Position numbers and translations under genes: made by a program. Shown one piece after another: positions 45,836 to 55,100 of a DNA stretch of 64,000 nt. The notes beneath the pieces were generated by a model. That model had not been told where the DNA came from. It did no database searches and saw nothing but the letters and a program-made list of their open reading frames with translations. The stretch's first letter is position 1, and each line of letters opens with the position of its first letter. Where the stretch lies: assembly GCF_002813775.1 (NCBI RefSeq), contig NZ_CP020370.1, positions 2,505,501 through 2,569,500 of the forward strand, given 5' to 3'. This DNA comes from Candidatus Thiodictyon syntrophicum (GTDB lineage Bacteria > Pseudomonadota > Gammaproteobacteria > Chromatiales > Chromatiaceae).

Positions 45836-48800
45836 ATGGCCGCCGAGCTCAATCTCCAATTCCCCGACGCCGATCATGTGGTCGTCAGCCTCGACGGGCT
45901 GGCGTCCGGTCCGCTGCCCTTCGCGGACCCCTTCACGCCCAAGGACCACGCGGACATCGCCTGGTACATCGAGACCTACGGCGCCCGCGCCCTGGGCGAC
46001 CCGGACGACACCGAGGCGGCGCGCATCCGCGCCCGGCTGCCGGAACTGGGCAAGAGGCTCTTCGCGTCCGTCTTTGCCGCGGACCAGGCGAAACGGGCCT
46101 TCTTCCGCTTCCAGGAGTCGGAGCCCCAGTCCCCGAACCCCACCGGCACCGCGCCGCCGACCCGGCTCATCACCATCAGCGCCTTGGACCCGACGGTGCT
46201 CGCGCTCCCCTGGGAACTGCTCCACGACACGACGGCGCCGGACGGGACCTACCTCTTTCACGAACGACTCTCCATCCGCCGTCGCGTTCCCGGGGCGACC
46301 GGCGGGCGCCAGCCCTTCCCGGTCGCGCCCAAAGAGCGCCTGCACCTCCTCTTCGTCGTCAGCCGCCCCGCGGACGCCGGCTTCCTCGACCCGCGCCTGG
46401 ACCCGCGCGCCGTGCTGGACGCACTCGACGCCGAGGCCCCGGGCCGCGTGACCTGCGAGTTCCTGCGCCCGCCCACCCTCGCGGCCCTCACCGACCGGCT
46501 GGGCCGCACCGACCTGCCGCCCGTCGATTGCCTGCATTTCGACGGCCACGGCTGCTTCGACCGCGCGGGCAATCTGCCGGCCCGCCATCACGCGGCCGGC
46601 GGCAAGTCCGGCGCCCCCGCCGAGTCAGTCCAGAAGGACCAGGGCGGGCCGGGCGAGTACCCGCCCGACACCGGCTACCTCCTCTTCGAGGACGCCGCGG
46701 GCGGCACCGACTTCGTCCCCGCCCACCGCCTGGGCGAGACCCTGCACCGGCGCCGCGTCGCCCTGGTCATCCTCTCCGCCTGCCAATCCGCCGCCGTTGC
46801 CGCCCAGGACCCCGCACACCCCGAGGCCCCCGCTCAAGAAACCAACGAATCAAACGACCCGGCGGGCCAGCGGCCCGCCGAGCTGGGCAGCGTGGCGGCG
46901 CGCCTCACCGCCACCGGCATCCCCGCCGTGCTCGCCATGACCCACTCGGTCCTGGTCGCGACCACCCGCACCCTGTTCGGCGAGGTCTACAAACAGCTCG
47001 CCCGCCGCCGCACCCTGGGCGAGTCGCTCGACGCCGCGCGCCTGCGCCTGGCCCAGGACCCGCGCAAGTACCAGCTCCAGCGGGGCGAGGAGCGGGTCTG
47101 GCTCAGTCTGCAGGACTGGTTCATCCCGGCGCTGTATCAGATGGGGGAGGATTTGCCGTTGTTGCTGCCGGGAGCGGCGGAGGGTGATGGCCTGGATGCC
47201 CCGCGGGCGCGCGCGGGCGGGACGCCCACGCTCCCGGAAACCGGCTTCCACGGCCGCCGCCGCGAACTCTGGGCGATCGAGCGCGCCTTCTCCGCCCCCG
47301 CCGACACCCCCCAGGCGGCCCTGCGCCTGACCCTGACCGGCTTCGGCGGCCAGGGCAAGACCGCGCTCGCGCTCGAGGCCGGCCGCTGGCTCAAGCGGAC
47401 CGGGCTCTTCGACGCCGTCGTCTGGGTCGACTTCGCCCGCGAGCAGGGCCGCGACGCCCTGCGCGCCGCGCTCAACGCCATCGGCGCCGTGCTGGACACG
47501 ACGCTCGCCGACGCCGACGCCGCCCTGGAGGCCCTGCGCCGCACCCCCACGCTGGTGATCCTCGACAACCTGGAGCCCCTGGCGGCCCCCGACCTCAAGC
47601 CGGCCCTGGACGAACTGCTGGACGCCGCCGCCGCCTGGTCGCAGCTTCAGTGCCGCGACCCCCGGCACCGCGGCACCCGCATCCTCTGCACCACCCGCCA
47701 ACCGGAGCTTGACCACCCCGCCTTCCGCGCCGCCGGGACCCGGGTCCACCGCGCCATCCCGCTCGCCGGTCTGGGCAGCCGCTACAATCCGGACGACGCG
47801 CTGGAGTGGTACGCCGCCCTGGCCCTGCTGCCCCCGCTGCCGAGCGTCCCGGCCCCCGGGCGCGCCGCCCTGATCGACCTCTTCGAGCGGGTCGCCTTCC
47901 ACCCGCTCTCCATCCGGGTGCTGGCGCAGCAGCTCAAGGACCGCGGGCCGGAGGCCTTGGGTGAGCGCCTGGAGGCGTTGCTCAAAGGCGCCGGGGCGTC
48001 CCGCACCGACGACGCGGGCGGGACGCCCGCGCTCCTTCGCGCCTCCATCCAACTCTCGCTCGACCGCCTGGACCCAACCGCCCGCGCCCTGATCCCGCGC
48101 CTGGGGGTCTTCCAGGGCGGGGCCTGCGAGGACGACCTGCTCGCCATCACCGGCCTGGGCGTACCGGACGAGGCGCCGCCGGACGCGCAGGGCCGCGCCC
48201 AGTTGCAACTGCTCCTGGACGCGCTGGCGTCCGGGGACCTGGGGCCGGTCCTGCGGGCGAGCGGGATGCCGGAGGGCACCGTCCTGCCGCCGGAGGTCCT
48301 GGCGCAGATTCGCGACCAGATCGCGGCGCAGGTCGATGAACTCCGCGCCCGGCTCGAGGCCCCAACCCCGGCCCCGGCCGCGGCAGGGGGTAGCGGAGAG
48401 GCGGTCGCCTGGACCCAGGTCCGCGACCAGCTCGTGGCCGCGGCCCTGATCGAGCCCGAGCCGCTCCCCGGCGTCCGCTGGCCCTACCTGCGCTTCCACC
48501 CCAGCCTGGCCCCGCTCCTGTGGTCCGAACTGGACGCGCCCGAGCGGGCGCGGCTCGCCGCGGCACACCGGGCGCGCTATGCGCTGACGGTCCGGTACCT
48601 GCATGACGAGGACGAAAAGCACCCGCACCAGGCCCGGGCCATCGCCCGGCTGGAACTGCCCAACCTGATCCACGCCTGCCATGGCGCACTGGCCGCGGGG
48701 GAGGCGGGGGCGGGCGAGTTCGCCACCTGCCTCAACCGGTTCCTGGGCGCCTTCGGGCTCGGCCGGGAGTCCGACGACCTGCTCCGGCGCGCCGGAGCCG

Positions 48801-50191
48801 CCGCCCGGGTGGACGACCTGGCCGACTGGTTCCTGGCCGAGTCCAACCGGGGCGAGCGGCTGCGCACCACCGGCCGGATCGGCGAGGCCATGGGGTGCTT
48901 CGAGTCGCTCCTGGCCCGGCTCGGTGAGGCACCGGGCTATCAGCGTGCCCTCACCCTGGGTCGGCTCGGCCGTTGCCTGAGGGCTGGCGGCCGACCGGAC
49001 CTGGCCGCTGTGCGCCAACGGGAGAAGATCGCGGTGCTGGACCGGCTGGAACAGACGGATCAGGTCAGGCGCGAGCGCGGGGTCGCACTGACCGACCTAG
49101 CCGATGCGCTCACTGATAGCGGCGACTATGCCGGGGCGCGGCGGGCCTATGAGGACGGGTTGGAGGTCATGAAGGCCCAGAACGACGAGCGCTCGCTGGG
49201 CGCAATCCTCGGACAGCTCGGCACCCTGGCCATGCGGGAGGGCCGGCTGGACGAGGCGGAGCGCCGTTACCGCGAGGCCCTGGACCTCTTCCAGCGACTG
49301 GGCGAGCCGGCCAGCGAGGCGGTCATCTGGCACCAACTCGGCATGGTCTACCGGCGGGCGGGCCGCTGGGACGACTCGGAGCGTCACTACCGCGAATCGG
49401 CGCGGATCGAGGAGCAGCTAGGCAACCTGGCCGGTGCCGCCCGGACCTGGAACAACCTCGCCAACGTCACCAGGAACGCCGATAGACCGGAGGCGGCCGA
49501 GCACTGGTACCGCAAGGCCATCGACGGCTCTCGCGCCTTCGGTGACCCGGTCAACCTGTCGAAGGGGCTCAAGAACCTCGCCGACCTGCTCCAGTCCCAA
49601 CCCACCCGACTCGCCGAGGCCAGGCGCCTGGCGGAGGAGTCGCTGGCGATCAAGGAGACCCTGGACCCGGGCGCGGCCGCGATCTGGAAGACCCACGAGC
49701 TACTCGCCCGGATCACCGACCGCGAGCGCGCCGCCGCCCCGGACCCCGCGACCGGCGCCGCGCTGGCCGCCCAGTCCAGCGCCCACCGCCGCCGCGCCCG
49801 CGCCGCCCTGCGCGCCTTCCCCGGCACCCGCCACCGGCTCCAGCCCCACCTGCCGCTGATCCGCCTGGTCGCGCAGGCCCTCGCCGCCCCGGCCCCCGGG
49901 CCGGCCGGCCGGCTCGCCCGCCTGCCCCTGATCGGCCGGCTGCTCCGGCGCGCACCCGCCCCCGGCCCCGCCGCCGCGCACCCCCAGGCCGCCCTGGAGC
50001 AGGCCCTGGCCGAACGGGAGGCCAACGGCTGGACCAACCTGGCCGCCGCCATCCGCCTGCTGCGCACCGGCGAGCGCGACCCCGACACCCTCTGCGCCGC
50101 CCTGGACCAGGACGACGCCGTCATCATCGACACCATCCTCCAGGCCATCGCCGACCCCGCGACCCTCGCCGCCCTGAGCGACGAGGCGTAG
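45836..50191 (+). CDS. CHAT protease - NB-ARC ATPase - TPR protein
   Basis: This is a 1451-residue multi-domain protein. Residues 110-435 form a CHAT (caspase-like) protease, with His238 in LHFDGHGCF and Cys316 in VILSACQSAA. The NB-ARC/STAND ATPase follows, with Walker A GFGGQGKTA (502-510) and Walker B TLVILDNLEPL (572-582). A linker and winged-helix region lead to TPR-like repeats from about 1085 to 1270 (GDYAGARRAYEDGLEVMKA, GRLDEAERRYREALDLFQRL, WDDSERHYRESARIEEQLG). A helical, Pro/Ala-rich C-terminus ends the protein. Two palindromic repeats encode linker peptides (residues about 453-468 and 719-735). Such proteins are predicted inflammasome-like sensors that release proteolysis on infection. 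The ATG follows GGGAGCC. Confidence 0.92.
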   Translation: MAAELNLQFPDADHVVVSLDGLASGPLPFADPFTPKDHADIAWYIETYGARALGDPDDTEAARIRARLPELGKRLFASVFAADQAKRAFFRFQESEPQSPNPTGTAPPTRLITISALDPTVLALPWELLHDTTAPDGTYLFHERLSIRRRVPGATGGRQPFPVAPKERLHLLFVVSRPADAGFLDPRLDPRAVLDALDAEAPGRVTCEFLRPPTLAALTDRLGRTDLPPVDCLHFDGHGCFDRAGNLPARHHAAGGKSGAPAESVQKDQGGPGEYPPDTGYLLFEDAAGGTDFVPAHRLGETLHRRRVALVILSACQSAAVAAQDPAHPEAPAQETNESNDPAGQRPAELGSVAARLTATGIPAVLAMTHSVLVATTRTLFGEVYKQLARRRTLGESLDAARLRLAQDPRKYQLQRGEERVWLSLQDWFIPALYQMGEDLPLLLPGAAEGDGLDAPRARAGGTPTLPETGFHGRRRELWAIERAFSAPADTPQAALRLTLTGFGGQGKTALALEAGRWLKRTGLFDAVVWVDFAREQGRDALRAALNAIGAVLDTTLADADAALEALRRTPTLVILDNLEPLAAPDLKPALDELLDAAAAWSQLQCRDPRHRGTRILCTTRQPELDHPAFRAAGTRVHRAIPLAGLGSRYNPDDALEWYAALALLPPLPSVPAPGRAALIDLFERVAFHPLSIRVLAQQLKDRGPEALGERLEALLKGAGASRTDDAGGTPALLRASIQLSLDRLDPTARALIPRLGVFQGGACEDDLLAITGLGVPDEAPPDAQGRAQLQLLLDALASGDLGPVLRASGMPEGTVLPPEVLAQIRDQIAAQVDELRARLEAPTPAPAAAGGSGEAVAWTQVRDQLVAAALIEPEPLPGVRWPYLRFHPSLAPLLWSELDAPERARLAAAHRARYALTVRYLHDEDEKHPHQARAIARLELPNLIHACHGALAAGEAGAGEFATCLNRFLGAFGLGRESDDLLRRAGAAARVDDLADWFLAESNRGERLRTTGRIGEAMGCFESLLARLGEAPGYQRALTLGRLGRCLRAGGRPDLAAVRQREKIAVLDRLEQTDQVRRERGVALTDLADALTDSGDYAGARRAYEDGLEVMKAQNDERSLGAILGQLGTLAMREGRLDEAERRYREALDLFQRLGEPASEAVIWHQLGMVYRRAGRWDDSERHYRESARIEEQLGNLAGAARTWNNLANVTRNADRPEAAEHWYRKAIDGSRAFGDPVNLSKGLKNLADLLQSQPTRLAEARRLAEESLAIKETLDPGAAAIWKTHELLARITDRERAAAPDPATGAALAAQSSAHRRRARAALRAFPGTRHRLQPHLPLIRLVAQALAAPAPGPAGRLARLPLIGRLLRRAPAPGPAAAHPQAALEQALAEREANGWTNLAAAIRLLRTGERDPDTLCAALDQDDAVIIDTILQAIADPATLAALSDEA
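47192..47236. repeat. in-frame palindromic repeat, CHAT/NB-ARC linker
   Basis: GGATGCCCCGCGGGCGCGCG+CGGGCGGGACGCCCACGCTCC encodes DAPRARAGGTPTLPE between the CHAT and NB-ARC domains. It is of the same family as the element that interrupts the TIR-STAND gene, but it keeps the frame. Confidence 0.75.
47992..48037. repeat. in-frame palindromic repeat, second site in CHAT gene
   Basis: GGGGCGTCCCGCACCGACGA+CGCGGGCGGGACGCCCGCGCTCC encodes GASRTDDAGGTPALL in the region after the ATPase domain. The shared GCGGGCGGGACGCCCGCGCT core links it to the other two elements. Confidence 0.75.
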
Positions 50192-50451
50192 CATGGCCCA
50201 GCCGGGCGCGGCGTCCCCGTGCGACCCGTCGCGGCTGAAGCCGCTCCCACAGCGTCGCTGCGCGACCTTCAAGGCATCGACCTCCGGTAGGCGCCGTCGG
50301 CTCCGCACGCGGGCGCCGGGCTGGATGCGCTATGCTTCACCGCCATGCGGTCCCGGCCGTCCCGCGCCATGCGCCGGGCTCCGCACTGGGAGCGCCGCGC
50401 CCCAGTGCGGCGCGATCTCGCATCGTTAACTTACGCAGCCACGCCGGCTCG

Positions 50452-50910
50452 ATGCCAATGAGAAAATTTCGCGTTTATCTGGATAATTGCTGCTTTAACC
50501 GCCCTTACGACAGCCAGGCATCCGAGTTGATCAGGCTCGAAACCGAGGCCAAGCTGTATATCCAAGGCGCGATTTTGTCCGGTCGTCTGACGCTGGTCTG
50601 GTCGTTTATTCTGGATTATGAGAATGCGGCAAACCCATACCCGGAGCGGCGTGAAGCCATCGTCGAGTGGAAGGCGCTCGCCAGTCACGATGTCCGTCCG
50701 CTGGAGGATATCCGGGAACGCGCCAATGCGATCTCCGCTCTGACTGGCATCAGACCTAAGGACGCTCTGCATCTGGCTTGCAGTATCCACGCCGACTGCG
50801 ACTATTTCATCACGACCGATCGAGGATTGCTGAAGAAGGCCGTGCGTGTACCGGACGCAAAGGCCATTGGTCCCCTGGACTTTCTGATTCTTATGGAGGG
50901 CATGGAATGA
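50452..50910 (+). CDS. PIN-domain protein (probable toxin or RNase)
   Basis: This is a 152-residue protein with the PIN acidic set: D11 in VYLDNCCFNRPYD, E57 in ILDYENAANP, D104 in RPKDALHLACS and D123 in FITTDRGLLKK. PIN proteins are Mg-dependent RNases, often VapC-like toxins. Two nearby ATGs (50452 and 50458) are possible starts. The stop overlaps the ATG of a 67-residue protein (ATGA), but this downstream partner order is the reverse of classical vapBC. GC content is lower than in the CHAT gene. Confidence 0.82.
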   Translation: MPMRKFRVYLDNCCFNRPYDSQASELIRLETEAKLYIQGAILSGRLTLVWSFILDYENAANPYPERREAIVEWKALASHDVRPLEDIRERANAISALTGIRPKDALHLACSIHADCDYFITTDRGLLKKAVRVPDAKAIGPLDFLILMEGME

Positions 50911-51110
50911 AAACCGACCAACTGATCCGCCACGAGGGCATGTTGGCCTTGCGCAAGCATCTTGGACTCGTCGAGTCCGAGCGCTTCATCGCCTTGGTCC
51001 GTCGTGAGCCGTTCGACTACACCGAGTGGCAGCAGGGACTCTGGCAGGAGCGCACGGTGGACGATTTATTCGAGGCGGCGAAGAACCTGGCGTCGGCTTC
51101 CGGCACCTGA
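50907..51110 (+). CDS. small protein coupled to the PIN gene
   Basis: This is a 67-residue protein (MKTDQLIRHEGMLALRKHLG ... FDYTEWQQGLWQERTVDDLF). It starts in an ATGA overlap with the PIN gene. I recognise no DNA-binding motif; the sequence looks helical. It could be the antitoxin or a cofactor of the PIN protein. The tight coupling is the main evidence that it is real. Confidence 0.7.
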   Translation: MKTDQLIRHEGMLALRKHLGLVESERFIALVRREPFDYTEWQQGLWQERTVDDLFEAAKNLASASGT

Positions 51111-51462
51111 CCAGCGGTGAAAATGGGGCCATGAAAATGGACCCGCTCCATCCAGGCGACGAAGAGCGCCCTCACGCAATGCCGACACAGTCTCCTGCCT
51201 TGGGAACGCGTCGGAAACCGCAGATCAGGCCGAGACCCGGCGGGAGCGGCTTCAGCCGCGACGCGACCGCGCAAGCTGTCCTGGCCTCGTCGCGGCTGAA
51301 GCCGCTGCCACTGGGGGACCTGGGCGGTCGACATCGCCCCTGCGCGACCGCTGGTCCGACTGAAGCCTCGACCTCCGGTGGGGGCGGCCGCTCACGGACG
51401 CGGGCGCCGGGCTGGATGCGCTATGCTTGTCAAAACTACGGCAACGCCGTATATTATGTGAT
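51111..51462. other. repeat-rich leader of the HigBA-type module
   Basis: This 352-bp stretch contains a REP-like inverted repeat (51242-51311, GGGAGCGGCTTCAGCCGCGA and complement). It also contains a direct repeat of the segment upstream of the PIN gene: CGACCTCCGGT and ACGCGGGCGCCGGGCTGGAT+GCGCTATGCTT occur at 50279-50337 and 51369-51427. No gene was seen. Confidence 0.7.
51427..51455 (+). promoter_or_regulatory. promoter with operator-like palindrome for the toxin-antitoxin pair
   Basis: TTGTCA (51427-51432) and TATATT (51450-51455) are separated by exactly 17 bp. The spacer contains the palindrome ACGGCAACGCCGT, a plausible binding site for the HTH antitoxin. Transcription would begin about 1-5 nt before the toxin ATG at 51463, giving a leaderless or nearly leaderless mRNA. 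Confidence 0.65.
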
Positions 51463-51783
51463 ATGAGAACAGTCGCTGAAACTGACATCTTCGTCAAGTA
51501 TGCAGCGGACCTATGGGCAGACGACGAAAGAAACGAGTTCATCGTCTGGCTTGCTTCACACCCTGAAGCGGGAGATGTTATCCCGGGTTCCGGAGGATGC
51601 AGAAAGGTTCGATGGTCAAGACCGGGAACCGGCAAGCGAGGCGGCGCCAGGGTTATCTATTTCCTGGCTCATAACGCGGCGATTTGGTTACTCATTGTTT
51701 ACGCTAAATCCAAGTTCGACAACTTGCCAGCAGCATTTCTTGCCAAACTACGGAGCGAGATTGAAGATGCCTTCAGAAACTGA
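51463..51783 (+). CDS. RelE/HigB-superfamily toxin
   Basis: This 106-residue protein has the pattern of the RelE/HigB-like mRNA interferases with a VIPGSGGCRKVRWSRPGTGK segment, then GGARVIYFLAHN and a C-terminal helix. It starts with MRTVAETDIFVKYAADLW. The toxin-first order and the overlap with the antitoxin gene (17 bp) are typical for higBA. The likely activity is ribosome-dependent mRNA cleavage. Catalytic residues vary in this group and cannot be fixed here. Confidence 0.85.
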   Translation: MRTVAETDIFVKYAADLWADDERNEFIVWLASHPEAGDVIPGSGGCRKVRWSRPGTGKRGGARVIYFLAHNAAIWLLIVYAKSKFDNLPAAFLAKLRSEIEDAFRN

Positions 51784-52051
51784 GAAATTTCAAAATGATT
51801 TACTCGAATCCGTCAGGCAGATGAAGAGTGGGAAAGCCGCTCGCGTTACCCACATTCAAGTTCCTCAAGCGGCGGAAGCACGATCGAAAATCGGGCTTTC
51901 CCAACCGGCATTCGCACGTCTGCTGGGCGTTTCACCTCGCACCGTCCAGGACTGGGAGCAAGGCCGACGCGAACCCACGGGCGCCGCGAAGATGCTTCTC
52001 CGGGTTGCGGTCAGTCATCCCGAAATACTGCTTAAGCTCCAAAATTCGTAA
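51767..52051 (+). CDS. HigA-type HTH antitoxin
   Basis: This is a 94-residue protein with a Cro/C1-like helix-turn-helix at about 40-70: IGLSQPAFARLLGVSPRTVQ then DWEQGRREPTGAAKML. The N-terminus (about 35 residues) is probably the flexible toxin-binding part. It overlaps the toxin gene by 17 bp. It probably represses the promoter at 51427-51455 through the ACGGCAACGCCGT palindrome. recB begins 87 bp after its stop. Confidence 0.9.
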   Translation: MPSETEKFQNDLLESVRQMKSGKAARVTHIQVPQAAEARSKIGLSQPAFARLLGVSPRTVQDWEQGRREPTGAAKMLLRVAVSHPEILLKLQNS

Positions 52052-52138
52052 CGGGCGCGGCGTATGAGATGATCTTGGCCGGCAAAAGGCTTCAGCCGGA
52101 TGCGGCGCCTTCTTCGCGGACTGATTTCGGCACCCGGA

Positions 52139-55100
52139 ATGAATCAACCAAACCCCAACCAAGCCGCCGGCACCCCGCTCGACCCCCTGACCATCCCCCT
52201 CACCGGCCTGCACCTGATCGAGGCGAGCGCCGGCACGGGCAAGACCTACGCCATCGCCCACCTGGTCCTGCGCCTGATCCTGGACGCGGGTCGGCGGGTG
52301 GACGAGATCCTGGTCCTGACCTTTACCGAGGCGGCGACCGAGGAGCTGCGCGAGCGCATCAGCAAACGGCTGCGCGAGGCGCGGGCGGCGCTGAAAGGGG
52401 GGGACGGGTCCGGGACGGACTCGCTCCTGTGCGCGACGCTCGCGGGGCAGCCCGACCAGACCCTGGCCCTGGCCCGCCTGGACGCGGCCATCGCGAGCCT
52501 GGACCGGGCGGCCATCCGCACCATCCACGGGTTCTGCGGCCGGGTGCTGAAGGACTTCGCCTTCGAGAGCGGCGCCCCCTTCGACGCCGAGTTGATCACC
52601 GATGAGCAGGACCTGCGCGCCGCCGCCGCCCAGGATTTCTGGCGGCGCCGCATGGCGCGGGCGGACGCGGCCGAGGCCGCCTGGCTGCTGGATGAGTGGC
52701 CGCAAGGCCCGGCCAGCCTGCTCGCCACCCTGGCGCCCTACCTGGGCCGCGCCGCGCCGCTGCTGCTGCCGGCCCCGGGGGCCGCGGAGACCGGCGAGGA
52801 ACTGAGCGAATGGTCCCGCCTGCAAGCCGAACTCCTGGCCCTTCACGCGGAACTCGCGGGCGCCTGGCCCGGTGCCCGTGAGGCGGTCACGGCCATGCTC
52901 CGCGACAACCCATCGCTCGCGCTGACCAGCTACAAGCCGGCCGCCGTCGAGGAGGCCATCGCCGCCATGGACGCCTGGTGCAACGGCCCGCCGACCGGCC
53001 AGCCGCCCGCGCGTCTGGCGCTCTTTACGCCCGAGAAGCTCAAGGGCGCGACCAAGAAGAAGGGGACGACCCCGGAGCATCCCTTCTTCGCCCGCTGCGA
53101 ACGCCTGGCCGCCATCGACCCGGAGACCCTGGCCCGCGCCCGCCGTGCCGCGGTCCTGGCCGACGCCTACCGGGCCTTGCGCACGGATCTCGCCCGCCTG
53201 AAGGACGAGCGGCGTGTCATCTATTTCGACGACCTGCTGACGCGCACCGCGCAGGCCCTGGCCGGTCCCCGCGGTCCGGCCCTGGCAGCGCGCATCCGCG
53301 GCGCCCACCCGGTCGCACTGATCGATGAGTTTCAGGACACCGACGACCTCCAGTACGGCATCCTGCGCGCCATCTACGGCGGCCAGGCGGCGACGGGGCT
53401 GTTCCTGATCGGCGACCCCAAGCAGGCGATCTACGGCTTCCGCGGGGCCGATATCTTTACCTACATCGCCGCCCGCCGACAGGCGCAGGGGGCGGGGCAG
53501 GTCCACACCCTGGACACCAACCGCCGCTCCGCCGCGGCGCTGGTGGCCACGGTCAACCGGCTCTTCGGGCGGGTCGCGGCGCCCTTCATCTTCGAGCCCG
53601 ATATCCGGTTCGATCCGGTCAATGCCTGGTCGGACGCGGACCGGGAGCCGCTCCTGATCGCGGGGCAGCGGGCCGCGGCCCTGGTCTTTCGCTGGCTCCC
53701 CCTGGGGGCGGGGGCGGCGACCAAGAAGGGCGACCGGATCCCGGCCGAGGCGGCGCGCGATCTGGCGGTCGGCGACTGCGCCCGCCAGATCGCCGACCTG
53801 CTCCAGGGCGCCGCCGCTGGGACCACCCGGGTCGGCGAGCGTGCGCTGCGCGCCGGGGACATCGCCGTGCTGGTGCGCAAGCATGGCGACGGGCTGCTGA
53901 TCCGCGACGCGCTGGCGGCGCTCGACATCGGCTCGGTCAGCATCGGCCAGCAGACGGTGTTCGACTCGGCGGAGGCCGAAGACCTGGCCGCGCTCCTGGC
54001 GGCACTGGCGCCGGGGGCGGGGGAGGCGCGGGTACGCACCGCGCTCGCCACCCGGCTCCTGGGCTGGACCGCCGCCGAGCTGGGCGCGCTGGGCGGGGGC
54101 CTCGGCGCCGGGCCGGCGGCGGGCGCGGCGGCGGCGGAGGCGCGCTGGGGCGAGGTCCTGGGCCGCTTCGGCGGCTATCGGGAGGTCTGGCGCAACCGCG
54201 GCTTCATGGCCGCGCTCGATGCACTGATCCAGGGTGAGCAGGTGCCGGAGCGGCTGCGCCGGGGGCCGGACGGGGAGCGTCGGCTGACCAATCTGCTGCA
54301 CCTGGCGGAACTGGCCCAGGCTGCCTCGCGTGAACACCAGGGTCACGAGGGGCTCACGCGCTGGCTGGCGGACCGGCGTCGGCCTGACGGGGACAGCGGC
54401 GGCGAGGCCGCGCTGCTGCGCCTGGAGAGTGACGAGAACCTGGTCCAGATCGTCACCTTCCACAAGAGCAAAGGCCTGGAATACCCGGTGGTCTTCCTGC
54501 CCCTGCCCTGGTCCAAGGGGCGCGGTGCGGGCAAGCAGGAGCCGGTCGCCTTCCATGACCGCGACACCCTGAGCGCCTGTCTGGATCTCGGGTCGCGCGA
54601 CCAGGAGGCCCATCGGGCACTGGCGGCGCAGGAGGACCTGGCCGAGCGCCTGCGCCTGCTCTATGTCGCCGTGACCCGCGCCCGGCACCGCTGCGTCATC
54701 CATTGGGGGCCGGTGAACCAGGCCGAGGGCGCGGCGGCCGCCTATCTGCTGCACCAAGGCCCGGACGGGGCCCCGGCCGCCGGGCGCATGGCGGCCCTGA
54801 CCGATACCGAACTGCGCGCCGAGGTCGAGCGCCTGGGGGCGGACCTGGCGCCGCCGCTGGCTGGGTCCATCTGCATTGAAGACGCGCTGAGCGAGGCGCC
54901 GCCCGGCGCCCCCGCGGGGGCCGCCCCGGGGCCGGTGCTGCGAGCGGCGGTCTTTGCGGGGCTGATCCCGGACGACTGGCGGCTCCTGAGCTTCTCCGCG
55001 CTGCTCCAGGGTCGGGATGTGGAGCGGCCGGACTATGACCGGGTCGCACCGCTGCCGGACCCGGATGCGGGGGAGGGCGTCGCCGCGTCGGTGCCCGACC

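Noticed and set aside
46850-49018. 722-codon open frame antisense to the CHAT gene
   Set aside because: It is a shadow of the CHAT-NB-ARC coding strand, with no domain pattern.
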